From positions 3,264,160 through 3,328,159 of the forward strand of contig OZ218963.1 of NCBI GenBank assembly GCA_965112735.1: a stretch of DNA of 64,000 nt, written 5' to 3'. This DNA comes from Phaeosaccion multiseriatum (Eukaryota; Ochrophyta, other classes). The notes below the pieces were generated by a model. That model searched no databases. It was not told the origin of the DNA and saw nothing but the letters and a program-made list of their open reading frames with translations. Of this stretch, positions 53,604-64,000 are shown one piece after another (positions within the stretch are counted from its first letter, which is position 1; each line of letters begins with the position of its first letter). A program made the position numbers and the translations under genes.

Positions 53604-54137
53604 ATACATCATTCGGACGAACAAAACTCGTTTGTAATGATAACTATGCGACTCGAGACCGCCCTTGCGACCTTCTTCCCTTGCCCCCACCCTTGTGTGT
53701 CCCCCACGCACACCGGTGCAGCCATGTGTCAAGCGGATCTGCAATGCAAGCTCTCTACCATTTTTCTAAGAGGTACGACATACAGTACTACGTGCGACAC
53801 AAAGCTGGAAAACGAAAAATGTAACGTCACCCTCTGGACGTAAGCATGATGTAGCACCAGCCATTTGTGATATCAAAGGAAATAATCATAATCACGCAAG
53901 TGATACATAGCTTACCATGGTTTAGGATTCTTTGAGAGGGGGCAATGAGGAGAGCGGAGATGGAGGAATGCCCGCAGCATTCACCACAGATGATGGCAAG
54001 TTTTCTGTCGCTCTTTTTGCTTAGTTTAAGAGGATGGAAACTTAGGGGTGTTATTCTCTCACACCAGATGGGGCCCTTTGGTTGTGAGGTGCCATCTTTA
54101 GGTCTCAGACCGAATTTTGACGAACGATGACGGTTTG
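53604..54137. other. Subtelomeric spacer without supported genes
   Basis: Short open frames occur but none has coding character. A TCTCACACCAGATGGGG-like stretch near 54057 echoes the 'GTCTCACC' motifs at 51.8-51.9 kb. AT content is higher than in the gene-rich part. Confidence 0.35.
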
Positions 54138-54231
54138 ACTTGATTAAAGTATAGAACTAATACAAACGCTTACACTTTTTTGGGACATCGACCTTTAACT
54201 CACGTTCCAAAAAAGTATACTTTAATCAAGT
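54138..54231. repeat. Nested foldback: 16-bp perfect inverted repeat
   Basis: ACTTGATTAAAGTATA (54138-54153) and its exact complement (54216-54231) flank a second arm, ACTTTTTTGGGA (54174-54185) against TTCCAAAAAAGT (54205-54216). The pattern would fold into a two-part hairpin. A diverged copy of the outer arm occurs near 52034-52055. Confidence 0.7.
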
Positions 54232-54233
54232 GC

Positions 54234-54801
54234 TTAGTACATGCTCGTGCCACCCCGAACCACGAAAATCCGCGCTTGCGGGAGCCCGTTCTCACCATAT
54301 CTGCCTGGGCCTGGGCCATTGACATATGGACCATCTAATCTGAGGCCTTCCAACAGCATCGCCCGCCTCCTTCTACAGAGGGATGCCGATACGGAGTCGG
54401 CCGCCAACGACGGGCGTCGGGCCATCCACATGATATGAGAGAGTAAGCCTGCCAGCGCATTTCCGATTCTTAGGGCACTTATCGTGTTTGGTGCCAGTGT
54501 CTGCGCAGTAGGTACCACGGGGTTCTCTGCTGTACACTTACGTGCTGCAGGAGGGACAGCAGATGTCTCTGACTGGTGCGTATGTTAACACACCTGCACT
54601 CTCGCCATTCCCCAGTATGCCACTCCACCAGGGTGTTTCCCACAACGATGTGTTAAGAGTCACGTTGAGGACGAGAAGAAAGGATAAGGCAACAACAAAC
54701 CCAACGCCAGCCTGGTAGCCAGCCTTGTCTCTATTAGCTTCATCCACGAGCCATCCCGAACAATCAGCCTGCTGGGAGTGAGCGATAAACAGGCCACTCA
54801 C
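54234..54801 (-). pseudogene. Possible remnant gene with one membrane segment
   Basis: On the minus strand a frame of 87 codons starting at 54801 contains a clear hydrophobic helix (AGVGFVVALSFLLVLNVTL) and ends at a GTAAGT donor-like site near 54540; downstream frames to 54234 could continue after a very short intron, but no solution is convincing. A 33-bp segment, TATCTGCCTGGGCCTGGGCC with flanks, is present at both 54290-54325 and 54803-54838, suggesting duplicated ends of related units. Treated as a decayed or rapidly evolving subtelomeric gene. Confidence 0.25.
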
Positions 54802-54859
54802 CGTTTCTCACCGTATCTGCCTGGGCCTGGGCCACTGAAACAATACTGACATTCAACAG

Positions 54860-55414
54860 ATGACGACGTCATTAAAGTTCTTCTACGCAATTGCTACGGC
54901 TACCGAGACGCGGTTGCCAGCCCTTGCACATGGGGGAAGACAAAGCCACCGGTCCCGGTGTGGCCCTCGAACGTCAAACCTCCCACCCTCGCCGCTTCTC
55001 ATCGGAGCTGCACAGGCCCATCAGCCATGTACGCCAGCTACGACACGGGAGTTGGGTGGGCTGCCCCACGGGAGCGATACACACCTGATCGGCGAAGATG
55101 ACAGCAAGACGGTGGGTGAAAATCGAGGGATGGAGGGACCCGGCAACTGCTCAGACCTCGAACATACCCCTTCCTCCAGCCCCCGTCGCTGTTCGATAGG
55201 ACTCCACGCTAAGGAAGGACAGCGACCCACCCCGGGGCCTCACCCTCTGCCAAGCAGTTCACCAACGCTCACCTTCATTGAAGTTTCTGAATACTGTGAG
55301 ATTCATTTCGCTGGGGAAGAGCGAAGAGCGTGCAAAGAGCAAGCAGACGAGGAGTGTCACGAGTGTAAGCGAAGGTTCACCGACGCAAGAATAGGCGAGA
55401 TGGGAAGTTGCTGA
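54860..55414 (+). other. Open frame of doubtful coding status
   Basis: A 184-codon frame starting MTTSLKFFYAIATATETRL, rich in Pro/Ser/His, with a Cys/Glu-rich end (CKEQADEECHECKRRF). No family, signal or splice support is seen. It may be a small subtelomeric gene or chance; it is listed so the region is not left blank. Confidence 0.2.
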
Positions 55415-55584
55415 CGCACACCTGTAAAATATTGTCCTGGTAGCATACTAAGCACGTTGGATAGGTCACAAAATATAGTCTTCCACTAGGGTTTACACTG
55501 CACCTGCTCCTGTTCACAGAAGACACTCTGGGCAACAACCTAAAACCTACCCTGTCGTAACACTACCGTATAAAGCAGGGCAAT

Positions 55585-55597
55585 GGTTAGGGTTAGG
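55585..55597 (+). repeat. Telomere-type motif (TTAGGG) at the satellite edge
   Basis: GGTTAGGGTTAGG directly precedes the pentamer array, in register with CCAGGG units. TTAGGG is the usual telomere repeat of stramenopiles and animals. Confidence 0.8.
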
Positions 55598-58500
55598 CCA
55601 GGGCCAGGGCCAGGCCAGGGCCAGGCCAGGCCAGGCCAGGCCAGGCCAGGCCAGGCCAGGCCAGGCCAGGCCAGGCCAGGCCAGGCCAGGCCAGGCCAGG
55701 CCAGGCCAGGCCAGGCCAGGCCAGGCCAGGCCAGGCCAGGCCAGGCCAGGCCAGGCCAGGCCAGGCCAGGCCAGGCCAGGCCAGGCCAGGCCAGGCCAGG
55801 CCAGGCCAGGCCAGGCCAGGCCAGGCCAGGCCAGGCCAGGCCAGGCCAGGCCAGGCCAGGCCAGGCCAGGCCAGGCCAGGCCAGGGCCAGGCCAGGCCAG
55901 GCCAGGCCAGGCCAGGCCAGGCCAGGCCAGGCCAGGCCAGGCCAGGCCAGGCCAGGCCAGGCCAGGCCAGGCCAGGCCAGGCCAGGCCAGGCCAGGCCAG
56001 GCCAGGCCAGGCCAGGCCAGGCCAGGCCAGGCCAGGCCAGGCCAGGCCAGGCCAGGCCAGGCCAGGCCAGGCCAGGCCAGGCCAGGCCAGGCCAGGCCAG
56101 GCCAGGCCAGGCCAGGCCAGGCCAGGCCAGGCCAGGCCAGGCCAGGCCAGGCCAGGCCAGGCCAGGCCAGGCCAGGCCAGGCCAGGCCAGGCCAGGCCAG
56201 GCCAGGCCAGGCCAGGCCAGGCCAGGCCAGGCCAGGCCAGGCCAGGCCAGGCCAGGCCAGGCCAGGCCAGGCCAGGCCAGGCCAGGCCAGGCCAGGCCAG
56301 GCCAGGCCAGGCCAGGCCAGGCCAGGCCAGGCCAGGCCAGGCCAGGCCAGGCCAGGCCAGGCCAGGCCAGGCCAGGCCAGGCCAGGCCAGGCCAGGCCAG
56401 GCCAGGCCAGGCCAGGCCAGGCCAGGCCAGGCCAGGCCAGGCCAGGCCAGGCCAGGCCAGGCCAGGCCAGGCCAGGCCAGGCCAGGCCAGGCCAGGCCAG
56501 GCCAGGCCAGGCCAGGCCAGGCCAGGCCAGGCCAGGCCAGGCCAGGCCAGGCCAGGCCAGGCCAGGCCAGGCCAGGCCAGGCCAGGCCAGGCCAGGCCAG
56601 GCCAGGCCAGGCCAGGCCAGGCCAGGCCAGGCCAGGCCAGGCCAGGCCAGGCCAGGCCAGGCCAGGCCAGGCCAGGCCAGGCCAGGCCAGGCCAGGCCAG
56701 GCCAGGCCAGGCCAGGCCAGGCCAGGCCAGGCCAGGCCAGGCCAGGCCAGGCCAGGCCAGGCCAGGCCAGGCCAGGCCAGGCCAGGCCAGGCCAGGCCAG
56801 GCCAGGCCAGGCCAGGCCAGGCCAGGCCAGGCCAGGCCAGGCCAGGCCAGGCCAGGCCAGGCCAGGCCAGGCCAGGCCAGGCCAGGCCAGGCCAGGCCAG
56901 GCCAGGCCAGGCCAGGCCAGGCCAGGCCAGGCCAGGCCAGGCCAGGCCAGGCCAGGCCAGGCCAGGCCAGGCCAGGCCAGGCCAGGCCAGGCCAGGCCAG
57001 GCCAGGCCAGGCCAGGCCAGGCCAGGCCAGGCCAGGCCAGGCCAGGCCAGGCCAGGCCAGGCCAGGCCAGGCCAGGCCAGGCCAGGCCAGGCCAGGCCAG
57101 GCCAGGCCAGGCCAGGCCAGGCCAGGCCAGGCCAGGCCAGGCCAGGCCAGGCCAGGCCAGGCCAGGCCAGGCCAGGCCAGGCCAGGCCAGGCCAGGCCAG
57201 GCCAGGCCAGGCCAGGCCAGGCCAGGCCAGGCCAGGCCAGGCCAGGCCAGGCCAGGCCAGGCCAGGCCAGGCCAGGCCAGGCCAGGCCAGGCCAGGCCAG
57301 GCCAGGCCAGGCCAGGCCAGGCCAGGCCAGGCCAGGCCAGGCCAGGCCAGGCCAGGCCAGGCCAGGCCAGGCCAGGCCAGGCCAGGCCAGGCCAGGCCAG
57401 GCCAGGCCAGGCCAGGCCAGGCCAGGCCAGGCCAGGCCAGGCCAGGCCAGGCCAGGCCAGGCCAGGCCAGGCCAGGCCAGGCCAGGCCAGGCCAGGCCAG
57501 GCCAGGCCAGGCCAGGCCAGGCCAGGCCAGGCCAGGCCAGGCCAGGCCAGGCCAGGCCAGGCCAGGCCAGGCCAGGCCAGGCCAGGCCAGGCCAGGCCAG
57601 GCCAGGCCAGGCCAGGCCAGGCCAGGCCAGGCCAGGCCAGGCCAGGCCAGGCCAGGCCAGGCCAGGCCAGGCCAGGCCAGGCCAGGCCAGGCCAGGCCAG
57701 GCCAGGCCAGGCCAGGCCAGGCCAGGCCAGGCCAGGCCAGGCCAGGCCAGGCCAGGCCAGGCCAGGCCAGGCCAGGCCAGGCCAGGCCAGGCCAGGCCAG
57801 GCCAGGCCAGGCCAGGCCAGGCCAGGCCAGGCCAGGCCAGGCCAGGCCAGGCCAGGCCAGGCCAGGCCAGGCCAGGCCAGGCCAGGCCAGGCCAGGCCAG
57901 GCCAGGCCAGGCCAGGCCAGGCCAGGCCAGGCCAGGCCAGGCCAGGCCAGGCCAGGCCAGGCCAGGCCAGGCCAGGCCAGGCCAGGCCAGGCCAGGCCAG
58001 GCCAGGCCAGGCCAGGCCAGGCCAGGCCAGGCCAGGCCAGGCCAGGCCAGGCCAGGCCAGGCCAGGCCAGGCCAGGCCAGGCCAGGCCAGGCCAGGCCAG
58101 GCCAGGCCAGGCCAGGCCAGGCCAGGCCAGGCCAGGCCAGGCCAGGCCAGGCCAGGCCAGGCCAGGCCAGGCCAGGCCAGGCCAGGCCAGGCCAGGCCAG
58201 GCCAGGCCAGGCCAGGCCAGGCCAGGCCAGGCCAGGCCAGGCCAGGCCAGGCCAGGCCAGGCCAGGCCAGGCCAGGCCAGGCCAGGCCAGGCCAGGCCAG
58301 GCCAGGCCAGGCCAGGCCAGGCCAGGCCAGGCCAGGCCAGGCCAGGCCAGGCCAGGCCAGGCCAGGCCAGGCCAGGCCAGGCCAGGCCAGGCCAGGCCAG
58401 GCCAGGCCAGGCCAGGCCAGGCCAGGCCAGGCCAGGCCAGGCCAGGCCAGGCCAGGCCAGGCCAGGCCAGGCCAGGCCAGGCCAGGCCAGGCCAGGCCAG

Positions 58501-61500
58501 GCCAGGCCAGGCCAGGCCAGGCCAGGCCAGGCCAGGCCAGGCCAGGCCAGGCCAGGCCAGGCCAGGCCAGGCCAGGCCAGGCCAGGCCAGGCCAGGCCAG
58601 GCCAGGCCAGGCCAGGCCAGGCCAGGCCAGGCCAGGCCAGGCCAGGCCAGGCCAGGCCAGGCCAGGCCAGGCCAGGCCAGGCCAGGCCAGGCCAGGCCAG
58701 GCCAGGCCAGGCCAGGCCAGGCCAGGCCAGGCCAGGCCAGGCCAGGCCAGGCCAGGCCAGGCCAGGCCAGGCCAGGCCAGGCCAGGCCAGGCCAGGCCAG
58801 GCCAGGCCAGGCCAGGCCAGGCCAGGCCAGGCCAGGCCAGGCCAGGCCAGGCCAGGCCAGGCCAGGCCAGGCCAGGCCAGGCCAGGCCAGGCCAGGCCAG
58901 GCCAGGCCAGGCCAGGCCAGGCCAGGCCAGGCCAGGCCAGGCCAGGCCAGGCCAGGCCAGGCCAGGCCAGGCCAGGCCAGGCCAGGCCAGGCCAGGCCAG
59001 GCCAGGCCAGGCCAGGCCAGGCCAGGCCAGGCCAGGCCAGGCCAGGCCAGGCCAGGCCAGGCCAGGCCAGGCCAGGCCAGGCCAGGCCAGGCCAGGCCAG
59101 GCCAGGCCAGGCCAGGCCAGGCCAGGCCAGGCCAGGCCAGGCCAGGCCAGGCCAGGCCAGGCCAGGCCAGGCCAGGCCAGGCCAGGCCAGGCCAGGCCAG
59201 GCCAGGCCAGGCCAGGCCAGGCCAGGCCAGGCCAGGCCAGGCCAGGCCAGGCCAGGCCAGGCCAGGCCAGGCCAGGCCAGGCCAGGCCAGGCCAGGCCAG
59301 GCCAGGCCAGGCCAGGCCAGGCCAGGCCAGGCCAGGCCAGGCCAGGCCAGGCCAGGCCAGGCCAGGCCAGGCCAGGCCAGGCCAGGCCAGGCCAGGCCAG
59401 GCCAGGCCAGGCCAGGCCAGGCCAGGCCAGGCCAGGCCAGGCCAGGCCAGGCCAGGCCAGGCCAGGCCAGGCCAGGCCAGGCCAGGCCAGGCCAGGCCAG
59501 GCCAGGCCAGGCCAGGCCAGGCCAGGCCAGGCCAGGCCAGGCCAGGCCAGGCCAGGCCAGGCCAGGCCAGGCCAGGCCAGGCCAGGCCAGGCCAGGCCAG
59601 GCCAGGCCAGGCCAGGCCAGGCCAGGCCAGGCCAGGCCAGGCCAGGCCAGGCCAGGCCAGGCCAGGCCAGGCCAGGCCAGGCCAGGCCAGGCCAGGCCAG
59701 GCCAGGCCAGGCCAGGCCAGGCCAGGCCAGGCCAGGCCAGGCCAGGCCAGGCCAGGCCAGGCCAGGCCAGGCCAGGCCAGGCCAGGCCAGGCCAGGCCAG
59801 GCCAGGCCAGGCCAGGCCAGGCCAGGCCAGGCCAGGCCAGGCCAGGCCAGGCCAGGCCAGGCCAGGCCAGGCCAGGCCAGGCCAGGCCAGGCCAGGCCAG
59901 GCCAGGCCAGGCCAGGCCAGGCCAGGCCAGGCCAGGCCAGGCCAGGCCAGGCCAGGCCAGGCCAGGCCAGGCCAGGCCAGGCCAGGCCAGGCCAGGCCAG
60001 GCCAGGCCAGGCCAGGCCAGGCCAGGCCAGGCCAGGCCAGGCCAGGCCAGGCCAGGCCAGGCCAGGCCAGGCCAGGCCAGGCCAGGCCAGGCCAGGCCAG
60101 GCCAGGCCAGGCCAGGCCAGGCCAGGCCAGGCCAGGCCAGGCCAGGCCAGGCCAGGCCAGCCAGGCCAGGCCAGGCCAGGCCAGGCCAGGCCAGGCCAGG
60201 CCAGGCCAGGCCAGGCCAGGCCAGGCCAGGCCAGGCCAGGCCAGGCCAGGCCAGGCCAGGCCAGGCCAGGCCAGGCCAGGCCAGGCCAGGCCAGGCCAGG
60301 CCAGGCCAGGCCAGGCCAGGCCAGGCCAGGCCAGGCCAGGCCAGGCCAGGCCAGGCCAGGCCAGGCCAGGCCAGGCCAGGCCAGGCCAGGCCAGGCCAGG
60401 CCAGGCCAGGCCAGGCCAGGCCAGGCCAGGCCAGGCCAGGCCAGGCCAGGCCAGGCCAGGCCAGGCCAGGCCAGGCCAGGCCAGGCCAGGCCAGGCCAGG
60501 CCAGGCCAGGCCAGGCCAGGCCAGGCCAGGCCAGGCCAGGCCAGGCCAGGCCAGGCCAGGCCAGGCCAGGCCAGGCCAGGCCAGGCCAGGCCAGGCCAGG
60601 CCAGGCCAGGCCAGGCCAGGCCAGGCCAGGCCAGGCCAGGCCAGGCCAGGCCAGGCCAGGCCAGGCCAGGCCAGGCCAGGCCAGGCCAGGCCAGGCCAGG
60701 CCAGGCCAGGCCAGGCCAGGCCAGGCCAGGCCAGGCCAGGCCAGGCCAGGCCAGGCCAGGCCAGGCCAGGCCAGGCCAGGCCAGGCCAGGCCAGGCCAGG
60801 CCAGGCCAGGCCAGGCCAGGCCAGGCCAGGCCAGGCCAGGCCAGGCCAGGCCAGGCCAGGCCAGGCCAGGCCAGGCCAGGCCAGGCCAGGCCAGGCCAGG
60901 CCAGGCCAGGCCAGGCCAGGCCAGGCCAGGCCAGGCCAGGCCAGGCCAGGCCAGGCCAGGCCAGGCCAGGCCAGGCCAGGCCAGGCCAGGCCAGGCCAGG
61001 CCAGGCCAGGCCAGGCCAGGCCAGGCCAGGCCAGGCCAGGCCAGGCCAGGCCAGGCCAGGCCAGGCCAGGCCAGGCCAGGCCAGGCCAGGCCAGGCCAGG
61101 CCAGGCCAGGCCAGGCCAGGCCAGGCCAGGCCAGGCCAGGCCAGGCCAGGCCAGGCCAGGCCAGGCCAGGCCAGGCCAGGCCAGGCCAGGCCAGGCCAGG
61201 CCAGGCCAGGCCAGGCCAGGCCAGGCCAGGCCAGGCCAGGCCAGGCCAGGCCAGGCCAGGCCAGGCCAGGCCAGGCCAGGCCAGGCCAGGCCAGGCCAGG
61301 CCAGGCCAGGCCAGGCCAGGCCAGGCCAGGCCAGGCCAGGCCAGGCCAGGCCAGGCCAGGCCAGGCCAGGCCAGGCCAGGCCAGGCCAGGCCAGGCCAGG
61401 CCAGGCCAGGCCAGGCCAGGCCAGGCCAGGCCAGGCCAGGCCAGGCCAGGCCAGGCCAGGCCAGGCCAGGCCAGGCCAGGCCAGGCCAGGCCAGGCCAGG

Positions 61501-64000
61501 CCAGGCCAGGCCAGGCCAGGCCAGGCCAGGCCAGGCCAGGCCAGGCCAGGCCAGGCCAGGCCAGGCCAGGCCAGGCCAGGCCAGGCCAGGCCAGGCCAGG
61601 CCAGGCCAGGCCAGGCCAGGCCAGGCCAGGCCAGGCCAGGCCAGGCCAGGCCAGGCCAGGCCAGGCCAGGCCAGGCCAGGCCAGGCCAGGCCAGGCCAGG
61701 CCAGGCCAGGCCAGGCCAGGCCAGGCCAGGCCAGGCCAGGCCAGGCCAGGCCAGGCCAGGCCAGGCCAGGCCAGGCCAGGCCAGGCCAGGCCAGGCCAGG
61801 CCAGGCCAGGCCAGGCCAGGCCAGGCCAGGCCAGGCCAGGCCAGGCCAGGCCAGGCCAGGCCAGGCCAGGCCAGGCCAGGCCAGGCCAGGCCAGGCCAGG
61901 CCAGGCCAGGCCAGGCCAGGCCAGGCCAGGCCAGGCCAGGCCAGGCCAGGCCAGGCCAGGCCAGGCCAGGCCAGGCCAGGCCAGGCCAGGCCAGGCCAGG
62001 CCAGGCCAGGCCAGGCCAGGCCAGGCCAGGCCAGGCCAGGCCAGGCCAGGCCAGGCCAGGCCAGGCCAGGCCAGGCCAGGCCAGGCCAGGCCAGGCCAGG
62101 CCAGGCCAGGCCAGGCCAGGCCAGGCCAGGCCAGGCCAGGCCAGGCCAGGCCAGGCCAGGCCAGGCCAGGCCAGGCCAGGCCAGGCCAGGCCAGGCCAGG
62201 CCAGGCCAGGCCAGGCCAGGCCAGGCCAGGCCAGGCCAGGCCAGGCCAGGCCAGGCCAGGCCAGGCCAGGCCAGGCCAGGCCAGGCCAGGCCAGGCCAGG
62301 CCAGGCCAGGCCAGGCCAGGCCAGGCCAGGCCAGGCCAGGCCAGGCCAGGCCAGGCCAGGCCAGGCCAGGCCAGGCCAGGCCAGGCCAGGCCAGGCCAGG
62401 CCAGGCCAGGCCAGGCCAGGCCAGGCCAGGCCAGGCCAGGCCAGGCCAGGCCAGGCCAGGCCAGGCCAGGCCAGGCCAGGCCAGGCCAGGCCAGGCCAGG
62501 CCAGGCCAGGCCAGGCCAGGCCAGGCCAGGCCAGGCCAGGCCAGGCCAGGCCAGGCCAGGCCAGGCCAGGCCAGGCCAGGCCAGGCCAGGCCAGGCCAGG
62601 CCAGGCCAGGCCAGGCCAGGCCAGGCCAGGCCAGGCCAGGCCAGGCCAGGCCAGGCCAGGCCAGGCCAGGCCAGGCCAGGCCAGGCCAGGCCAGGCCAGG
62701 CCAGGCCAGGCCAGGCCAGGCCAGGCCAGGCCAGGCCAGGCCAGGCCAGGCCAGGCCAGGCCAGGCCAGGCCAGGCCAGGCCAGGCCAGGCCAGGCCAGG
62801 CCAGGCCAGGCCAGGCCAGGCCAGGCCAGGCCAGGCCAGGCCAGGCCAGGCCAGGCCAGGCCAGGCCAGGCCAGGCCAGGCCAGGCCAGGCCAGGCCAGG
62901 CCAGGCCAGGCCAGGCCAGGCCAGGCCAGGCCAGGCCAGGCCAGGCCAGGCCAGGCCAGGCCAGGCCAGGCCAGGCCAGGCCAGGCCAGGCCAGGCCAGG
63001 CCAGGCCAGGCCAGGCCAGGCCAGGCCAGGCCAGGCCAGGCCAGGCCAGGCCAGGCCAGGCCAGGCCAGGCCAGGCCAGGCCAGGCCAGGCCAGGCCAGG
63101 CCAGGCCAGGCCAGGCCAGGCCAGGCCAGGCCAGGCCAGGCCAGGCCAGGCCAGGCCAGGCCAGGCCAGGCCAGGCCAGGCCAGGCCAGGCCAGGCCAGG
63201 CCAGGCCAGGCCAGGCCAGGCCAGGCCAGGCCAGGCCAGGCCAGGCCAGGCCAGGCCAGGCCAGGCCAGGCCAGGCCAGGCCAGGCCAGGCCAGGCCAGG
63301 CCAGGCCAGGCCAGGCCAGGCCAGGCCAGGCCAGGCCAGGCCAGGCCAGGCCAGGCCAGGCCAGGCCAGGCCAGGCCAGGCCAGGCCAGGCCAGGCCAGG
63401 CCAGGCCAGGCCAGGCCAGGCCAGGCCAGGCCAGGCCAGGCCAGGCCAGGCCAGGCCAGGCCAGGCCAGGCCAGGCCAGGCCAGGCCAGGCCAGGCCAGG
63501 CCAGGCCAGGCCAGGCCAGGCCAGGCCAGGCCAGGCCAGGCCAGGCCAGGCCAGGCCAGGCCAGGCCAGGCCAGGCCAGGCCAGGCCAGGCCAGGCCAGG
63601 CCAGGCCAGGCCAGGCCAGGCCAGGCCAGGCCAGGCCAGGCCAGGCCAGGCCAGGCCAGGCCAGGCCAGGCCAGGCCAGGCCAGGCCAGGCCAGGCCAGG
63701 CCAGGCCAGGCCAGGCCAGGCCAGGCCAGGCCAGGCCAGGCCAGGCCAGGCCAGGCCAGGCCAGGGCCAGGCCAGGCCAGGCCAGGCCAGGCCAGGCCAG
63801 GCCAGGCCAGGCCAGGCCAGGCCAGGCCAGGCCAGGGCCAGGCCAGGCCAGGGCCAGGCCAGGCCAGGGCCAGGGCCAGGGCCAGGCCAGGGCCAGGCCA
63901 GGCCAGGCCAGGCCAGGGCCAGGCCAGGCCAGGGCCAGGCCAGGCCAGAAGCCAGGGCCAGGCCAGGCCAGGCCAGGCCAGGGGCCAGGGCCAGGGCCAG
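55598..64000 (+). repeat. (CCAGG)n satellite, at least 8.4 kb
   Basis: A 5-bp unit CCAGG runs to the window end. Both edges are heterogeneous, mixing 6-bp CCAGGG units (55598-55630 and 63760-64000, with one GAAGCCAG variant near 63948). The interior is almost perfectly uniform, with a single extra G near 55886 and one lost G at 60160/60161. None of the six frames has a stop, because 15 nt encode a repeating pentapeptide, but there is no start codon and it is not considered coding. The array continues beyond the window. Confidence 0.97.

Noticed and set aside
55598-64000. Six stop-free frames, for example an endlessly repeated pentapeptide
   Set aside because: Period 5 without a stop triplet keeps all frames open; there is no start codon and no coding signature.

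Overview
The window looks like nuclear DNA from a photosynthetic stramenopile, best matching a eustigmatophyte such as Nannochloropsis/Microchloropsis. That name is inference. Directly visible are GC-rich genes with many short GT-AG introns, plastid-type proteins with a signal peptide followed by an 'ASAF-like' motif (a small residue, then Phe at the cleavage point), ubiquitous eukaryotic genes (ORC1, CK2 alpha, eEF2, SDHB, mRNA capping enzyme, Ulp1, EAF6, Tim22), and a TTAGGG-type telomere motif leading into a terminal satellite. All gene models were spliced by eye; splice phases were checked for nearly every exon, and coordinates may be off by one or two bases.

Layout. 1-0.5 kb: 3' end of a Cpn10/GroES co-chaperonin (+). 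0.8-5.8 kb: an MDC1-like FHA/acidic/BRCT DNA-damage mediator (-). 5.9-7.4 kb: a plastid fibrillin-like protein (+). 7.4-8.2 kb: two small foldback elements. 8.6-10.0 kb: mitochondrial carrier (+). 10.5-13.7 kb: plastid-targeted protein of unknown function (-), with another foldback element in its first intron. 14.0-16.1 kb: CK2 alpha (-). 16.5-20.3 kb: SUMO protease (-), sharing a 65-bp divergent promoter with ORC1 (+, 20.4-24.7 kb). 24.9-26.1 kb: unrecognised gene (+). 26.2-27.4 kb: a CCTT-rich low-complexity block, followed by a broken PiggyBac-like zinc domain. 29.2-31.0 kb: SDHB (-), divergent from a plastid EF-hand RelA/SpoT homologue (+, 31.2-35.3 kb). 35.8-39.4 kb: eEF2 (-). 39.7-47.2 kb: a 13-exon, 1,557-residue fusion of a HAD/NLI-type phosphatase domain, an mRNA guanylyltransferase and a cap N7-methyltransferase (-). 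47.5-49.5 kb: Tim17/22-family translocase subunit (+). 49.7-50.2 kb: a MITE-like element. 50.3-51.6 kb: EAF6 (-). 52.5-53.6 kb: an intronless orphan membrane/coiled-coil gene (+). 53.6-55.6 kb: repeat-rich, gene-poor subtelomeric DNA. 55.6-64.0 kb: an uninterrupted (CCAGG)n satellite introduced by two TTAGGG units.

The genes are mostly independent housekeeping functions: genome replication and repair (ORC1, MDC1-like, EAF6, SUMO protease), mRNA capping, translation (eEF2), organelle bioenergetics and transport (SDHB, carrier, Tim22), and plastid function (fibrillin, RSH, unknown). Four head-to-head pairs have short shared promoters. The most striking items are the capping-enzyme fusion, the EF-hand/RSH domain order, the MDC1-like protein, a family of foldback elements with related ends, and the telomere-derived pentamer satellite.
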